From Candidatus Sulfopaludibacter sp. (lineage in GTDB: Bacteria; Acidobacteriota; Terriglobia; Bryobacterales; Bryobacteraceae), in NCBI GenBank assembly GCA_031292755.1, contig JARLGM010000058.1, positions 1 through 35,637 on the forward strand: a DNA stretch of 35,637 nucleotides. The letters run 5' to 3'. Shown here piece after piece: positions 1 through 7,258 of this stretch (position 1 is the first letter of the stretch; every line of letters starts with the position of its first letter). Below the pieces are notes generated by a model. It worked only from the letters and a program-made list of their open reading frames with translations. It was not told the DNA's origin and searched no databases. Made by a program: the position numbers and the translations under genes.

Positions 1-296
1 TGCCCTACCTGCGAGCCGCGCTGGCGAACGATCCCAAATTGGTGGAGGCGGACGCGTCGCTGGGGCTGGCTCTGGCTCGCCTGGGGAAGCACGCCGAAGC
101 GATTCCGCACCTGGTGAAGGCGCTGCAATTGGATGAAGACGGGAGCCTGCATTTCCAACTGGCGGGCGCGTACCGGGCGGCGGGCGAAGCGGACAAGGCA
201 AGGGCGACAATGGAAAAGTATCAGCAGATCGTGAAGCGCGAGCAGGAGACCAAGGAAGAGGTTGCGCGTGAGGCGCAAATTGGCCCGCCGAAATAA
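1..296 (+). CDS. TPR-repeat protein, C-terminal fragment
   Basis: The reading frame is open from base 3, so the gene begins outside the window and only its last 97 codons are visible. The visible part holds two helix-turn-helix units of the tetratricopeptide type: LVEADASLGLALARLGKHAE followed by an HLVKALQLDEDGSLHFQLAG unit with the usual A-G-Y-A spacing. It ends in a charged K/E-rich tail. TPR domains are protein-interaction scaffolds, so no enzymatic role can be given. The end overlaps the next gene by about 29 bases, which suggests one operon and translational coupling. TPR proteins often sit beside CRTAC1-type FG-GAP proteins in Acidobacteriota; that pairing is family knowledge rather than something shown by this fragment. 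Confidence 0.75.
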   Translation, partial: PYLRAALANDPKLVEADASLGLALARLGKHAEAIPHLVKALQLDEDGSLHFQLAGAYRAAGEADKARATMEKYQQIVKREQETKEEVAREAQIGPPK

Positions 297-1965
297 CAAC
301 AGGTATCTGGCCGGGCTGCCCTTCGGCCTGACGGTGTTATCCGTTTGGATTTGTGTTTGTTCGTCTGAGACCGCCGGGCCGCCGCCCATCCGTTTCCGGG
401 AAGTGGCGGCGCAGGCAGGTCTCGCCTTTGTTTTGGAGAACAGCCCGACCGCGCAAAAGCACCTCATCGAAACCATGCCGGGCGGAATCGCAGTCTTCGA
501 CTACGACGGTGACGGGCGGCCCGATATCTATTTCACCAACGGCGCGGAGATCCCCTCCCTGGAAAAATCTTCGCCCAGATATTGGAATCGTCTCTTTCAC
601 AACGAGGGCAATTGGAAGTTCCGCGATGTCACCGAGCAGGCGGGTGTGGCGGGCGTGGGGTATTCGATGGGCGCCGCGGCGGCGGACTACGACAACGACG
701 GGCGTCCCGACCTGTTCGTCGCCGGCGTGAATCGGAATACCCTCTACCGCAATCTGGGCAATGGCCGGTTCGAAGACGTCACCGAAAAGGCCGGAATCAA
801 AAGCGGCGAATGGGCTGTGGCGGCGGGCTGGTTCGATTACGACCGCGACGGCAAGCTCGATCTGTGGGTAGTGCACTACGCGAAATGGTCGCCGGCCTAC
901 GACCGGTACTGCGGCGATGCATCGCGCGGCATCCGGATCTACTGTCACCCGAAATATTTCGAGGGGCTGGCGAGCACGCTGTACCACAACCGGGGCGACG
1001 GCACATTTGAGGACGTGACCGAACGTGCGGGAATAGCGAAATTCGCCGGGCGCGGAATGAGCGTGTCGTTCGCCGATTACGATCGGGATGGATGGCCCGA
1101 CGTGTTTGTCACTAACGACAACATGCCGAACTTCCTGTTTCACAACCGGGGCAATGGCACGTTCGAAGAAGTGGCGCTGGAGGCGGGGACCGCGCTGCGC
1201 GACGCCGGCAAGCCAGTGGCCAGCATGGGGAGCGAGTTCAAAGACTACGACAACGACGGCTTGCCGGACCTGATCGTCACCGCGCTTGCGGGCGAGACTT
1301 TTCCGGTATTCCGCAATGTTGGCAAAGGCAACTTCGTCGATGCGACCTACCAGTCCAGGCTGGGCGCCGCCGCGGTGAAGCACAGCGGATGGGGACTCGG
1401 CCTGTTCGATTTTAATAACGACGGCTGGAAGGACCTGTTCACCGCCAACTCGCACGTGAACGACCGCGTGGAGTTGTTCGAACCGGCAGTGTACCGGGAG
1501 CCGGACTCGGTATTCACGAACAGCGGCGGCACGTTCCACGACGTTTCGCAAGAGGCCGGGCTCACCCTGGTGAAGGCGCATCGCGGTGCGGCATTCGCGG
1601 ATTTCAATGGCGACGGGCGAATCGACGCGGTGGTCTCGTCACTGGGCGAACCGGCGGAGTTGTGGGAGAACGTGAGCCCCGGCGGGCAACACTGGATCGA
1701 GCTGCGTCTGATAGGGACGAAGTCCAACCGGGACGGAATCGGAGCGCAAATCCACGTCGGTACGCAGTACGCGGAGATGACCACGACCGTCGGCTACGCA
1801 TCCTCGGCGGACGTGCCGCTGCATTTTGGCTTGGGAACCGCGGCCATGGTGCCGAAGATCGAGATCCGGTGGCCGGGAGGAGCGGTGCAGACCCTGACGG
1901 AGATAAAAGCGGACCGCGTGGTGGCGGTGACCGAGCCGGTCACTCCGCCTTCGCCGGGGCGTTAG
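268..1965 (+). CDS. CRTAC1-like exported FG-GAP/VCBS repeat protein with ASPIC/UnbV domain
   Basis: The protein is about 565 residues and exported: a basic N-terminus is followed by a hydrophobic segment at about 16-33. Seven calcium-binding FG-GAP/VCBS motifs of the form D-x-D/N-x-D-G recur, including DYDGDGRPD, DYDNDGRPD, DYDRDGKLD, DYDRDGWPD and DFNGDGRID. They should fold as a beta-propeller. The last ~90 residues match the ASPIC/UnbV domain (WIELRLIG, RDGIGA, HFGLG, IEIRWPGG). The family is extracellular or periplasmic and its substrate is generally unknown. I prefer the GTG at 268 because AGGAAGAGG ends 6 nt before it; a TTG at 262 would sit directly on that Shine-Dalgarno sequence. The stop codon interlocks with the likely original stop of the convergent neighbour. 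Confidence 0.85.
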   Translation: MRRKLARRNNNRYLAGLPFGLTVLSVWICVCSSETAGPPPIRFREVAAQAGLAFVLENSPTAQKHLIETMPGGIAVFDYDGDGRPDIYFTNGAEIPSLEKSSPRYWNRLFHNEGNWKFRDVTEQAGVAGVGYSMGAAAADYDNDGRPDLFVAGVNRNTLYRNLGNGRFEDVTEKAGIKSGEWAVAAGWFDYDRDGKLDLWVVHYAKWSPAYDRYCGDASRGIRIYCHPKYFEGLASTLYHNRGDGTFEDVTERAGIAKFAGRGMSVSFADYDRDGWPDVFVTNDNMPNFLFHNRGNGTFEEVALEAGTALRDAGKPVASMGSEFKDYDNDGLPDLIVTALAGETFPVFRNVGKGNFVDATYQSRLGAAAVKHSGWGLGLFDFNNDGWKDLFTANSHVNDRVELFEPAVYREPDSVFTNSGGTFHDVSQEAGLTLVKAHRGAAFADFNGDGRIDAVVSSLGEPAELWENVSPGGQHWIELRLIGTKSNRDGIGAQIHVGTQYAEMTTTVGYASSADVPLHFGLGTAAMVPKIEIRWPGGAVQTLTEIKADRVVAVTEPVTPPSPGR

Positions 1966-1972
1966 TTCTTTT

Positions 1973-3844
1973 TCAACCGCGCCTGGACATCCTGCAGCAT
2001 GCGCTGGGTGGGGCGAAGCCGGGATCCAGTTTGAGCGCCGCTTCGAGTTCGCTCTGCGCTTCGGCCAAACGCGACAGGCGGGCCAGCATGAGGGCCATTT
2101 TCGTGTGCACGCCGGCGTCGGGCGGGCGGAATTCCAGTGAGGCACGGTAGCGTTCCAGAGCCTGTTCGTTGTTGCCGGATTTGGCGAAATCGTCGCCCCA
2201 GAGATACAGCGCGTCTCCCAGGTGTCCGCGGGTTTTCGAGTCATCGGGCCGCTGCTGGAGGACGCGCTGGAATTCCGTAACGGCGGGTTCCCACTCGCCG
2301 CGCGCGGCCTGCACGCTGGCCAGGTCGAAACGCGTGTCCGTGTACGCCGCGTCCAGTGCCAGTGCTGCTTTGAACTGCTCTTCGGCCTCGGCGAGTTTGC
2401 CCACCGAGAACAGCGCCGTGCCTAACTCCGTAGCCGCGACTACGCTTGCGGGGTTGGACTTGCACGCGGCCTGGAAATACGGGATGGCTCCCGCGGCATC
2501 GCCCTTGCCGAGCAGGGATTCGGCGAGATCGTAGTTGGCGGTGAAGTCGTCGGGGTACTTTTCGAGACGCTGGCGAACGAGGCCCTCCTGCAAGGCGGCG
2601 CGCTGGTCGCCCGGCGCGGTGGGCAGCACCTGAAGCCAAAGATGGCCCATCTCGTTGATGGATTCATTGCCGCCCTTCACCTCGCGCGGCGGATTGCTGG
2701 GGTTGCGGACGTTGCCGGCCGAGTTGTCGTAGTGGTAGCGCATCGAAACTACGCTGCCGGCGGGCAGAAACACCGGCTCCTTGAAGCGAAAGACGCCCTG
2801 CCAGTTGAGGTCCCAATCGGGAATGCGGATCAGCCACTTGCGTGAGCCGTCGGGAAGGGTGGCGTAGCCCTCCATCAACTTACCCAGGTAATGGGCGTGC
2901 GGGTAGACCGCGAGCACGTTGACGTCGAGGGGAAGCTTGAGGTCGTCGGTGAGCAGGAAATCCTTGTCGCCCGGGGGAATGTCGATGGCGGAATCGTGCT
3001 CGAGTTGGACCAGCATGGGGAACGTCTTCTGCGGCTGGCCGGTAAAGTAGAGGCCGATCATGGGGCTGATGGTTTCGGGCTTGCCGCTGGGGCGGAGGTG
3101 CACGTTCAGGATGAGATTCATACCCGGATTGGCACGCCAGGCCATCCCATCTGGCTCTACCACGGGCTCACTACCGGGCTTCCAGGAGAGGAAGTGGCCG
3201 TCGGGGTCGAAGGTCTCCTCTTCAATGTTCAGGTCCATGCCGGAGAATCCGCCGCCCGGAACCTTCTCCTGGCGCGCCGCGGCGCCGGAGCGGTCGATGA
3301 TCACGTTGGCGTGGTGGAACGCCTTCGAACTGCCGGGACGCACTTCAATCGCTTTGACCCATCGGGTGGTGGTGATAGGAACGGGCAGGATGAAGTTCCA
3401 GAAGATTTCGTTGCCGTCCGCGGGCAGTTGGAACGGCCGCGAGACGCGCAGGATGAGATCAGGCGGCCCCAGTTGCCATTCGTCGGCGAACTTCGGTGGC
3501 GGGGGCGTGCGGCCGCTCCCGAGTGGCGTGCCCTGCTTCACCCATTCCTGAATCAACCGGATCTCCGCGTCTGTCAGGCGGCGCTGTTCGGCGAATTCAC
3601 CATGCCCGGGCTCGGGCAGCCACGGCGGCATGTAGCGGCGTCCGGTGACGGTGGCCACCAGGACCGCACGGCGCTTGACGTCCTCGTAACTCAGGAGCGA
3701 AAACGGCGCGGATTCCCCGGGGCGGTGACACGGAGCGCAATTGCGGTAGACAATGCCCGCAATGTGCTGGTTGAACGTCACCGGAGCAGCGGCAGCGAGA
3801 GTCGTAATGAAGAAAAAAAGAGCGATGGCGCGGCGAGCGGCCAT
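1973..3844 (-). CDS. Exported cytochrome c / PHM-like copper monooxygenase / TPR fusion
   Basis: This 623-residue protein has a signal peptide (1-20) and three modules. Module one is a small cytochrome-c-like domain with CAPCH at 36-40 and a possible axial Met in YMPPW (72). Module two (about 125-410) resembles the copper type II, ascorbate-dependent monooxygenases (PHM/DBH fold). All expected ligands seem present: His177-His178, His249, His316-x-His318 and a candidate Met368. Module three (about 420-615) is at least four TPR units. The family hydroxylates substrates with O2 at two mononuclear copper sites; here the haem domain could supply electrons, which is inference. The last residues look wrong (APPSACCRMSRRG). 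One reading frame over, the same DNA gives QRMLQDVQARLKKN and a TAA at 1962-1964, so a base is probably missing near 2020-2027. Confidence 0.8.
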   Translation of the reverse strand: MAARRAIALFFFITTLAAAAPVTFNQHIAGIVYRNCAPCHRPGESAPFSLLSYEDVKRRAVLVATVTGRRYMPPWLPEPGHGEFAEQRRLTDAEIRLIQEWVKQGTPLGSGRTPPPPKFADEWQLGPPDLILRVSRPFQLPADGNEIFWNFILPVPITTTRWVKAIEVRPGSSKAFHHANVIIDRSGAAARQEKVPGGGFSGMDLNIEEETFDPDGHFLSWKPGSEPVVEPDGMAWRANPGMNLILNVHLRPSGKPETISPMIGLYFTGQPQKTFPMLVQLEHDSAIDIPPGDKDFLLTDDLKLPLDVNVLAVYPHAHYLGKLMEGYATLPDGSRKWLIRIPDWDLNWQGVFRFKEPVFLPAGSVVSMRYHYDNSAGNVRNPSNPPREVKGGNESINEMGHLWLQVLPTAPGDQRAALQEGLVRQRLEKYPDDFTANYDLAESLLGKGDAAGAIPYFQAACKSNPASVVAATELGTALFSVGKLAEAEEQFKAALALDAAYTDTRFDLASVQAARGEWEPAVTEFQRVLQQRPDDSKTRGHLGDALYLWGDDFAKSGNNEQALERYRASLEFRPPDAGVHTKMALMLARLSRLAEAQSELEAALKLDPGFAPPSACCRMSRRG

Positions 3845-3879
3845 TTCAAGAAGTTTATCATGGGCGGACCTGCAATATC

Positions 3880-3957
3880 AGCGCGGAGGCGCAGAGGCGC
3901 GGAGGACGAACGCGGAGGAAGACTTCAATTCTGCGTCTCAGCGTCTCCGCGATGAAG
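3880..3957. repeat. Dispersed imperfect-palindrome repeat, copy 1
   Basis: This lies between the cupin gene and the copper-monooxygenase gene. The left arm begins CGCGGAGGCGCAGAGGCG and the right arm ends CTCAGCGTCTCCGCG followed by ATGA. The right arm is close to the reverse complement of the left, so the RNA could fold back. Two related elements occur at 11364-11459 and 18045-18097. They share the CGCGGAG motif, the terminal CGCGATGA and gene-flanking positions. They look like a REP- or MITE-like non-coding family. No open reading frame is present. Confidence 0.6.
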
Positions 3958-3989
3958 AAACGCAAACGGCGGCTTACCCGAGCCCCGGC

Positions 3990-4448
3990 CTACTGCGTCA
4001 CTTTGACCAGGAAGTAGGTGACCTGCTTGCCGGCATCCACCTTCACGTGATGCGGAACCTTCGCCGGAATCGAAACAACATCGCCGGTCGCAATTTTCCG
4101 TTCCGTTCCACCGGTGATGCCGGTGCCGCGCATTTCGTGCGGCGCGGTGGTCTTCCCGTCCACCAGTTGGCCGCCAACCACCAGGGTGGCTTCGCCGGAT
4201 TCCACCACGAAGATATCCGCTTGGGTTTCGTGATATTCGGCCGCCGCCGTTCCTGTCCGCAGGATGGTGATGAACGAATAGTTGCCCAGGCCCGGGATGG
4301 GCTGAGTTGCGGTGTGGTCGGCCACCTTGGGAGCGAGGGTTTTCGCGATGGATTTCAGCTCGGCGGCTTTCCATACGTGGAAACCTTCCGGATCGCCGGC
4401 GGGCAACGCGAAGCCGGCGCACAACAGGAGCGAAGCGATGAGTTTCAT
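3990..4448 (-). CDS. Periplasmic single-domain cupin protein
   Basis: The 152-residue product starts with a short signal peptide (MKLIASLLLCAGFALPAG) and continues as one cupin beta-barrel. Cupin motif 1 is visible as EYHETQADIFVVESGEA (about 71-87) with His73 as a metal-ligand candidate. Motif 2 is GDVVSIPAKVPHHV (about 122-135) with His133/His134. Cupins of this size bind a metal and act as dioxygenases, isomerases or ligand-binding proteins; the substrate cannot be told from sequence. It diverges from the secreted hydrolase gene across only 46 bases. TACACT lies 6 nt before the ATG, and AGGA abuts the start codon, which is too close for a normal ribosome-binding site. This favours a leaderless or near-leaderless message. 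Confidence 0.8.
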   Translation of the reverse strand: MKLIASLLLCAGFALPAGDPEGFHVWKAAELKSIAKTLAPKVADHTATQPIPGLGNYSFITILRTGTAAAEYHETQADIFVVESGEATLVVGGQLVDGKTTAPHEMRGTGITGGTERKIATGDVVSIPAKVPHHVKVDAGKQVTYFLVKVTQ

Positions 4449-4494
4449 TCCTGAAGTGTACGCCCGATGGAATCCCCCTGCTAAAATTTCAGGG
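4449..4494. promoter_or_regulatory. Short divergent promoter region with two start-adjacent -10 boxes
   Basis: On the plus strand, TGCTAAAAT (extended -10, hexamer 4482-4487) is followed by exactly 7 nt and then the ATG at 4495. On the minus strand, TACACT is followed by 6 nt and then the cupin ATG. Both would start transcription at or within a base or two of the start codon. No good -35 box is evident on either side. The call rests on motif position only. Confidence 0.4.
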
Positions 4495-5493
4495 ATGCGC
4501 TTCCTCGGTGTTTTCCTTTTAACGGGAGTTGCCTACGGTGCCGCTTGCACCAGCGCCTCGCCGGCCTGCACGGAATTCGTCACCCTGGGCGGCGGTCCTT
4601 CGCGGTCCCTGATTTACCGCTCTCAGCCGTTGGACGCCAGGAACGAAAAAATCACCCGCGCCCTCATCGTCATCCACGGCACCAACCGCGATGCCGACAA
4701 TTATTTTCGCACCGCCCTGGCCGCGGCGTTCCTGGCCGATGCGCTGGAGGACACCGAGGTGATCGTGCCGCGGATCGCCTCCAATTCCACAACCTGCCAC
4801 GACACCCTGGCCGCCAATGAAGTAAGTTATAGCTGCGGCGGCGACAGTTGGCGCTCGGGAGGCGTGGCCACCAACAACGAAAAGCTGACTTCGTTCGATT
4901 TCGTGGACGAGATCCTCCGCAAACTGGCAGGCAGGCAGGCCTTCCCGAATCTGAAGACCATCGTGGTGGCAGGCCACTCCGCCGGCGGCCAGTTCGTCAA
5001 TCGATATGAGATGAGCAACCGGATTCACGAAAAACTCGGCGTGCCGGTAAGTTACGTGGTCGCCAACCCCTCCAGCTATGCGTACCTGGACAACACCCGG
5101 CCGGTTCACGACGGCGCCAGTTTCCGGCCTTACAGCGATGCCCGCAACTGCATCACCTATGACCACTGGCCGTACGGTCTGCAGAACCGCACCGGATATG
5201 CCGCGCGCTCCAGCGACGACCAGTTGAGGAAGCAGTTGGCGTCGCGTCCGGTCACTTACCTGTTGGGCGACCTGGATACCCTGCCGCTCGGCGGCTTCGA
5301 CAGCTCCTGCCCGGCCATGGCGCAGGGCCCCACCCGCCTGGCGCGCGGCCAGGCATTCGAAAAGTACGTGAATGAAAAATTCAATTCGCAGCACCAGGTA
5401 CAGGTGGTGGAACTGTGTGGCCATAACGCCCGCTGCATGTTCACGGCGGAATCGGCGCTCCCGCTGCTGTTTCCGAAAACAGGCGCGCGTTGA
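4495..5493 (+). CDS. Secreted alpha/beta hydrolase
   Basis: The product is 332 residues with a signal peptide (MRFLGVFLLTGVAYGAAC). An alpha/beta-hydrolase core follows: oxyanion-side HGTNRDADN at about 61-69, the nucleophile elbow GHSAGGQF with Ser162, a candidate acid Asp259 or Asp261 in LLGDLD, and His310 in ELCGHNARCMF. Several cysteines suggest disulfides, consistent with export. Substrate is unknown; an esterase or cutinase-like depolymerase is possible. I chose the ATG at 4495 because it opens directly onto the signal peptide, while upstream in-frame sequence runs back through the divergent cupin gene. The last base of the stop region overlaps the rsmB start in a TTGA junction. Confidence 0.75.
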   Translation: MRFLGVFLLTGVAYGAACTSASPACTEFVTLGGGPSRSLIYRSQPLDARNEKITRALIVIHGTNRDADNYFRTALAAAFLADALEDTEVIVPRIASNSTTCHDTLAANEVSYSCGGDSWRSGGVATNNEKLTSFDFVDEILRKLAGRQAFPNLKTIVVAGHSAGGQFVNRYEMSNRIHEKLGVPVSYVVANPSSYAYLDNTRPVHDGASFRPYSDARNCITYDHWPYGLQNRTGYAARSSDDQLRKQLASRPVTYLLGDLDTLPLGGFDSSCPAMAQGPTRLARGQAFEKYVNEKFNSQHQVQVVELCGHNARCMFTAESALPLLFPKTGAR

Positions 5494-6539
5494 TCTCTCC
5501 CGCCCGAAGTATTGCCTTCGACATTCTGCGCAAGGTGGAAGCCGGCGGCTACGCCTCCGACCTGCTGCTGGCGCGCAGTGCCGGCCTGAGCGCGCGCGAT
5601 GCGGGCCTGGCGCAGGAGATCGTCTTCGGCGTGCTGCGCTACCGCGCGCAACTGGATTACCTGATCGCGCATTATTCGGGACGCCGCCAGAAACTGGATG
5701 CGGAAGTGCGCACGGCGCTCCGCATGGGCACCTACCAGCTCCGCTACCTGGAGCGCATCCCCGCGCATGCCGCCGTCACTGAGAGCGTGGAGTTGGTGAA
5801 GCGCGCGCGCAAGCGGTCGGCCGCCGGCCTGGTGAATGCCGTGCTGCGCCAGGTGGACCGCGACCCCATCTCGTGGCCCGACCGGGAGACCGCGCTCTCC
5901 TGCCCGGAGTGGCTGCTGGCACGCTGGGAGCGGCAGTTCGGCGCGGAGACGGCCGCGGGAATCGCCCGCGCTGCGCTTTCGGCGCCCGTCACCTACACTA
6001 CTCCGGGTGGCCGCGTGCAGGATGTCGGGTCGCAATCCATCGTGCCGCTGCTGCGCCTCTCCGCCGGTCAGAGCTTTTTGGATCTGTGCGCCGCTCCCGG
6101 AAATAAGACCGCCCAGGCCCTGGAAGCGGGAGTGCGCGCCATCGCGTGCGACCTGCACCTCCACCGCCTGGCCCAACTGCGCGACCTGGATGCCGCGCTG
6201 GTGGTGCTGGACGGCACCCGGCCCCTGCCCTTCTCCGCCCGCTTCGACCGCATTCTGGTGGATGCGCCCTGTTCCGGCACGGGCACGCTGGGGCGCAATC
6301 CGGAAATCAAGTGGCGCCTCACTCCGGCCGGCCTCGAAGACCTTCCGCGACACCAGCGCGCCCTGCTCGCCGCCGCCCGTGCCGTGCTGGCGCCCGGAGG
6401 CCGGCTGGTGTATTCCACCTGCTCGCTGGAGCCGGAAGAGAACGAAGCCATCGTCGCCGGCGTCCCCGTAATCGAAACCATGCGCCGCATTCCCGGTCGC
6501 GACCCGGGCGACGGGTTCTTTGCGGCGGTGATTGAATAG
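5490..6539 (+). CDS. rsmB: 16S rRNA (cytosine-C5)-methyltransferase, RsmB/Sun type
   Basis: This cytoplasmic enzyme transfers a methyl group from S-adenosylmethionine to a cytosine of 16S rRNA (C967 in E. coli). Residues 1-125 form the NusB-like RNA-binding domain. The Rossmann methyltransferase follows, with the SAM-binding loop LDLCAAPGNKT at 197-207. Both m5C cysteines are present: Cys261 in VDAPCSGTGTLGRNPEIKW and Cys311 in VYSTCSLEPEEN. At 349 residues it is about 80 shorter than the E. coli enzyme, mainly in the linker around 125-180 and at the C-terminus. The start is TTG, overlapping the previous stop as TTGA, and no in-frame ATG occurs before residue 80. Confidence 0.88.
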   Translation: MISPARSIAFDILRKVEAGGYASDLLLARSAGLSARDAGLAQEIVFGVLRYRAQLDYLIAHYSGRRQKLDAEVRTALRMGTYQLRYLERIPAHAAVTESVELVKRARKRSAAGLVNAVLRQVDRDPISWPDRETALSCPEWLLARWERQFGAETAAGIARAALSAPVTYTTPGGRVQDVGSQSIVPLLRLSAGQSFLDLCAAPGNKTAQALEAGVRAIACDLHLHRLAQLRDLDAALVVLDGTRPLPFSARFDRILVDAPCSGTGTLGRNPEIKWRLTPAGLEDLPRHQRALLAAARAVLAPGGRLVYSTCSLEPEENEAIVAGVPVIETMRRIPGRDPGDGFFAAVIE

Positions 6540-6548
6540 GGCCCGCTG

Positions 6549-6557
6549 TGATAAAAT
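6549..6557 (+). promoter_or_regulatory. Possible extended -10 promoter for rpe
   Basis: TGATAAAAT has the TGn-plus-hexamer form of an extended -10 element and lies 15 nt before the rpe ATG in the 33-base gap after rsmB. A TTGAAT upstream is only 14 bases away, which is too close for a standard -35 spacing. This could give rpe and the downstream genes their own transcript. Confidence 0.35.
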
Positions 6558-6572
6558 CGGTAAAGCCCGCAA

Positions 6573-7247
6573 ATGATTGAAATCGTTCCCTCAATTCTGT
6601 CCGCGGACTTCGCTCGCCTGGCCGAAGAGATCGGCCGCGTGGAACGGGGCGGCACCCGCATGCTGCATCTGGACGTGATGGACGGCCATTTCGTCCCCAA
6701 CCTCACCATCGGCCCTCCGGTGGTCGAGTCGATCCGCAAAGCCACGCGCGCTCATCTGGACGTGCATCTCATGATCGAGCATCCCGAGCGCTACGCCGCG
6801 GATTTCGTCAAGGCGGGGGCCAACTCGGTCTCGGTCCATTACGAGGCCAGCGTCCATCTGGATGGCACGCTGGAAATGATTCGCAAGGAAGGCGCGATGG
6901 CGGGGGTGGTGCTGAATCCGGCTACCCCAGTCTCGGTGCTGGAAGATGTCCTGGAAGTGGCGGATTACGTGCTGCTGATGAGCGTGAATCCAGGGTTTGG
7001 GGGACAGAAACTGATCCCGTACGTGCTCAAGAAGGTGCGTAAGCTGGCTGGCATGAGACGGGAAAAGAAGTTAGCGCTGCCCATCGAAATCGATGGCGGT
7101 GTGCACATGGACAATCTGGCGGACGTGGTCCGCGCCGGGTGTGACTGGATCGTCACAGGGTCGGCTATCTTTCACAGCACGGACCCGGAAGCGACCGTGC
7201 GGGAGATGCGGAAGATCGCTGCGCAAGCTACTGCCGTGCAGGTCTGA
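6573..7247 (+). CDS. rpe: Ribulose-phosphate 3-epimerase
   Basis: This enzyme interconverts ribulose 5-phosphate and xylulose 5-phosphate in the pentose phosphate pathway, in the cytoplasm. The 224-residue length is typical. The TIM-barrel signatures are intact: PSILSADF at 6-13, LHLDVMDGHFVPNLTIGPP (His32, Asp34 and their neighbours bind the metal), DVHLMIEHPERY with His65, the phosphate loop SVNPGFGGQ, and IEIDGGV with the second catalytic Asp. No strong Shine-Dalgarno sequence precedes the ATG. It sits between rsmB and bamD, 11 bases from the latter, so co-transcription is likely. Confidence 0.95.
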   Translation: MIEIVPSILSADFARLAEEIGRVERGGTRMLHLDVMDGHFVPNLTIGPPVVESIRKATRAHLDVHLMIEHPERYAADFVKAGANSVSVHYEASVHLDGTLEMIRKEGAMAGVVLNPATPVSVLEDVLEVADYVLLMSVNPGFGGQKLIPYVLKKVRKLAGMRREKKLALPIEIDGGVHMDNLADVVRAGCDWIVTGSAIFHSTDPEATVREMRKIAAQATAVQV

Positions 7248-7258
7248 GTTTAATAAAT

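Noticed and set aside
337..1581. A 414-codon open frame on the minus strand inside the CRTAC1-like gene.
   Set aside because: The Val/Val repeats are the mirror of the DxDxDG codons of the real gene.
5256..6572. A 438-codon minus-strand open frame opposite rsmB.
   Set aside because: It lies antisense to RsmB with intact catalytic motifs on the other strand.
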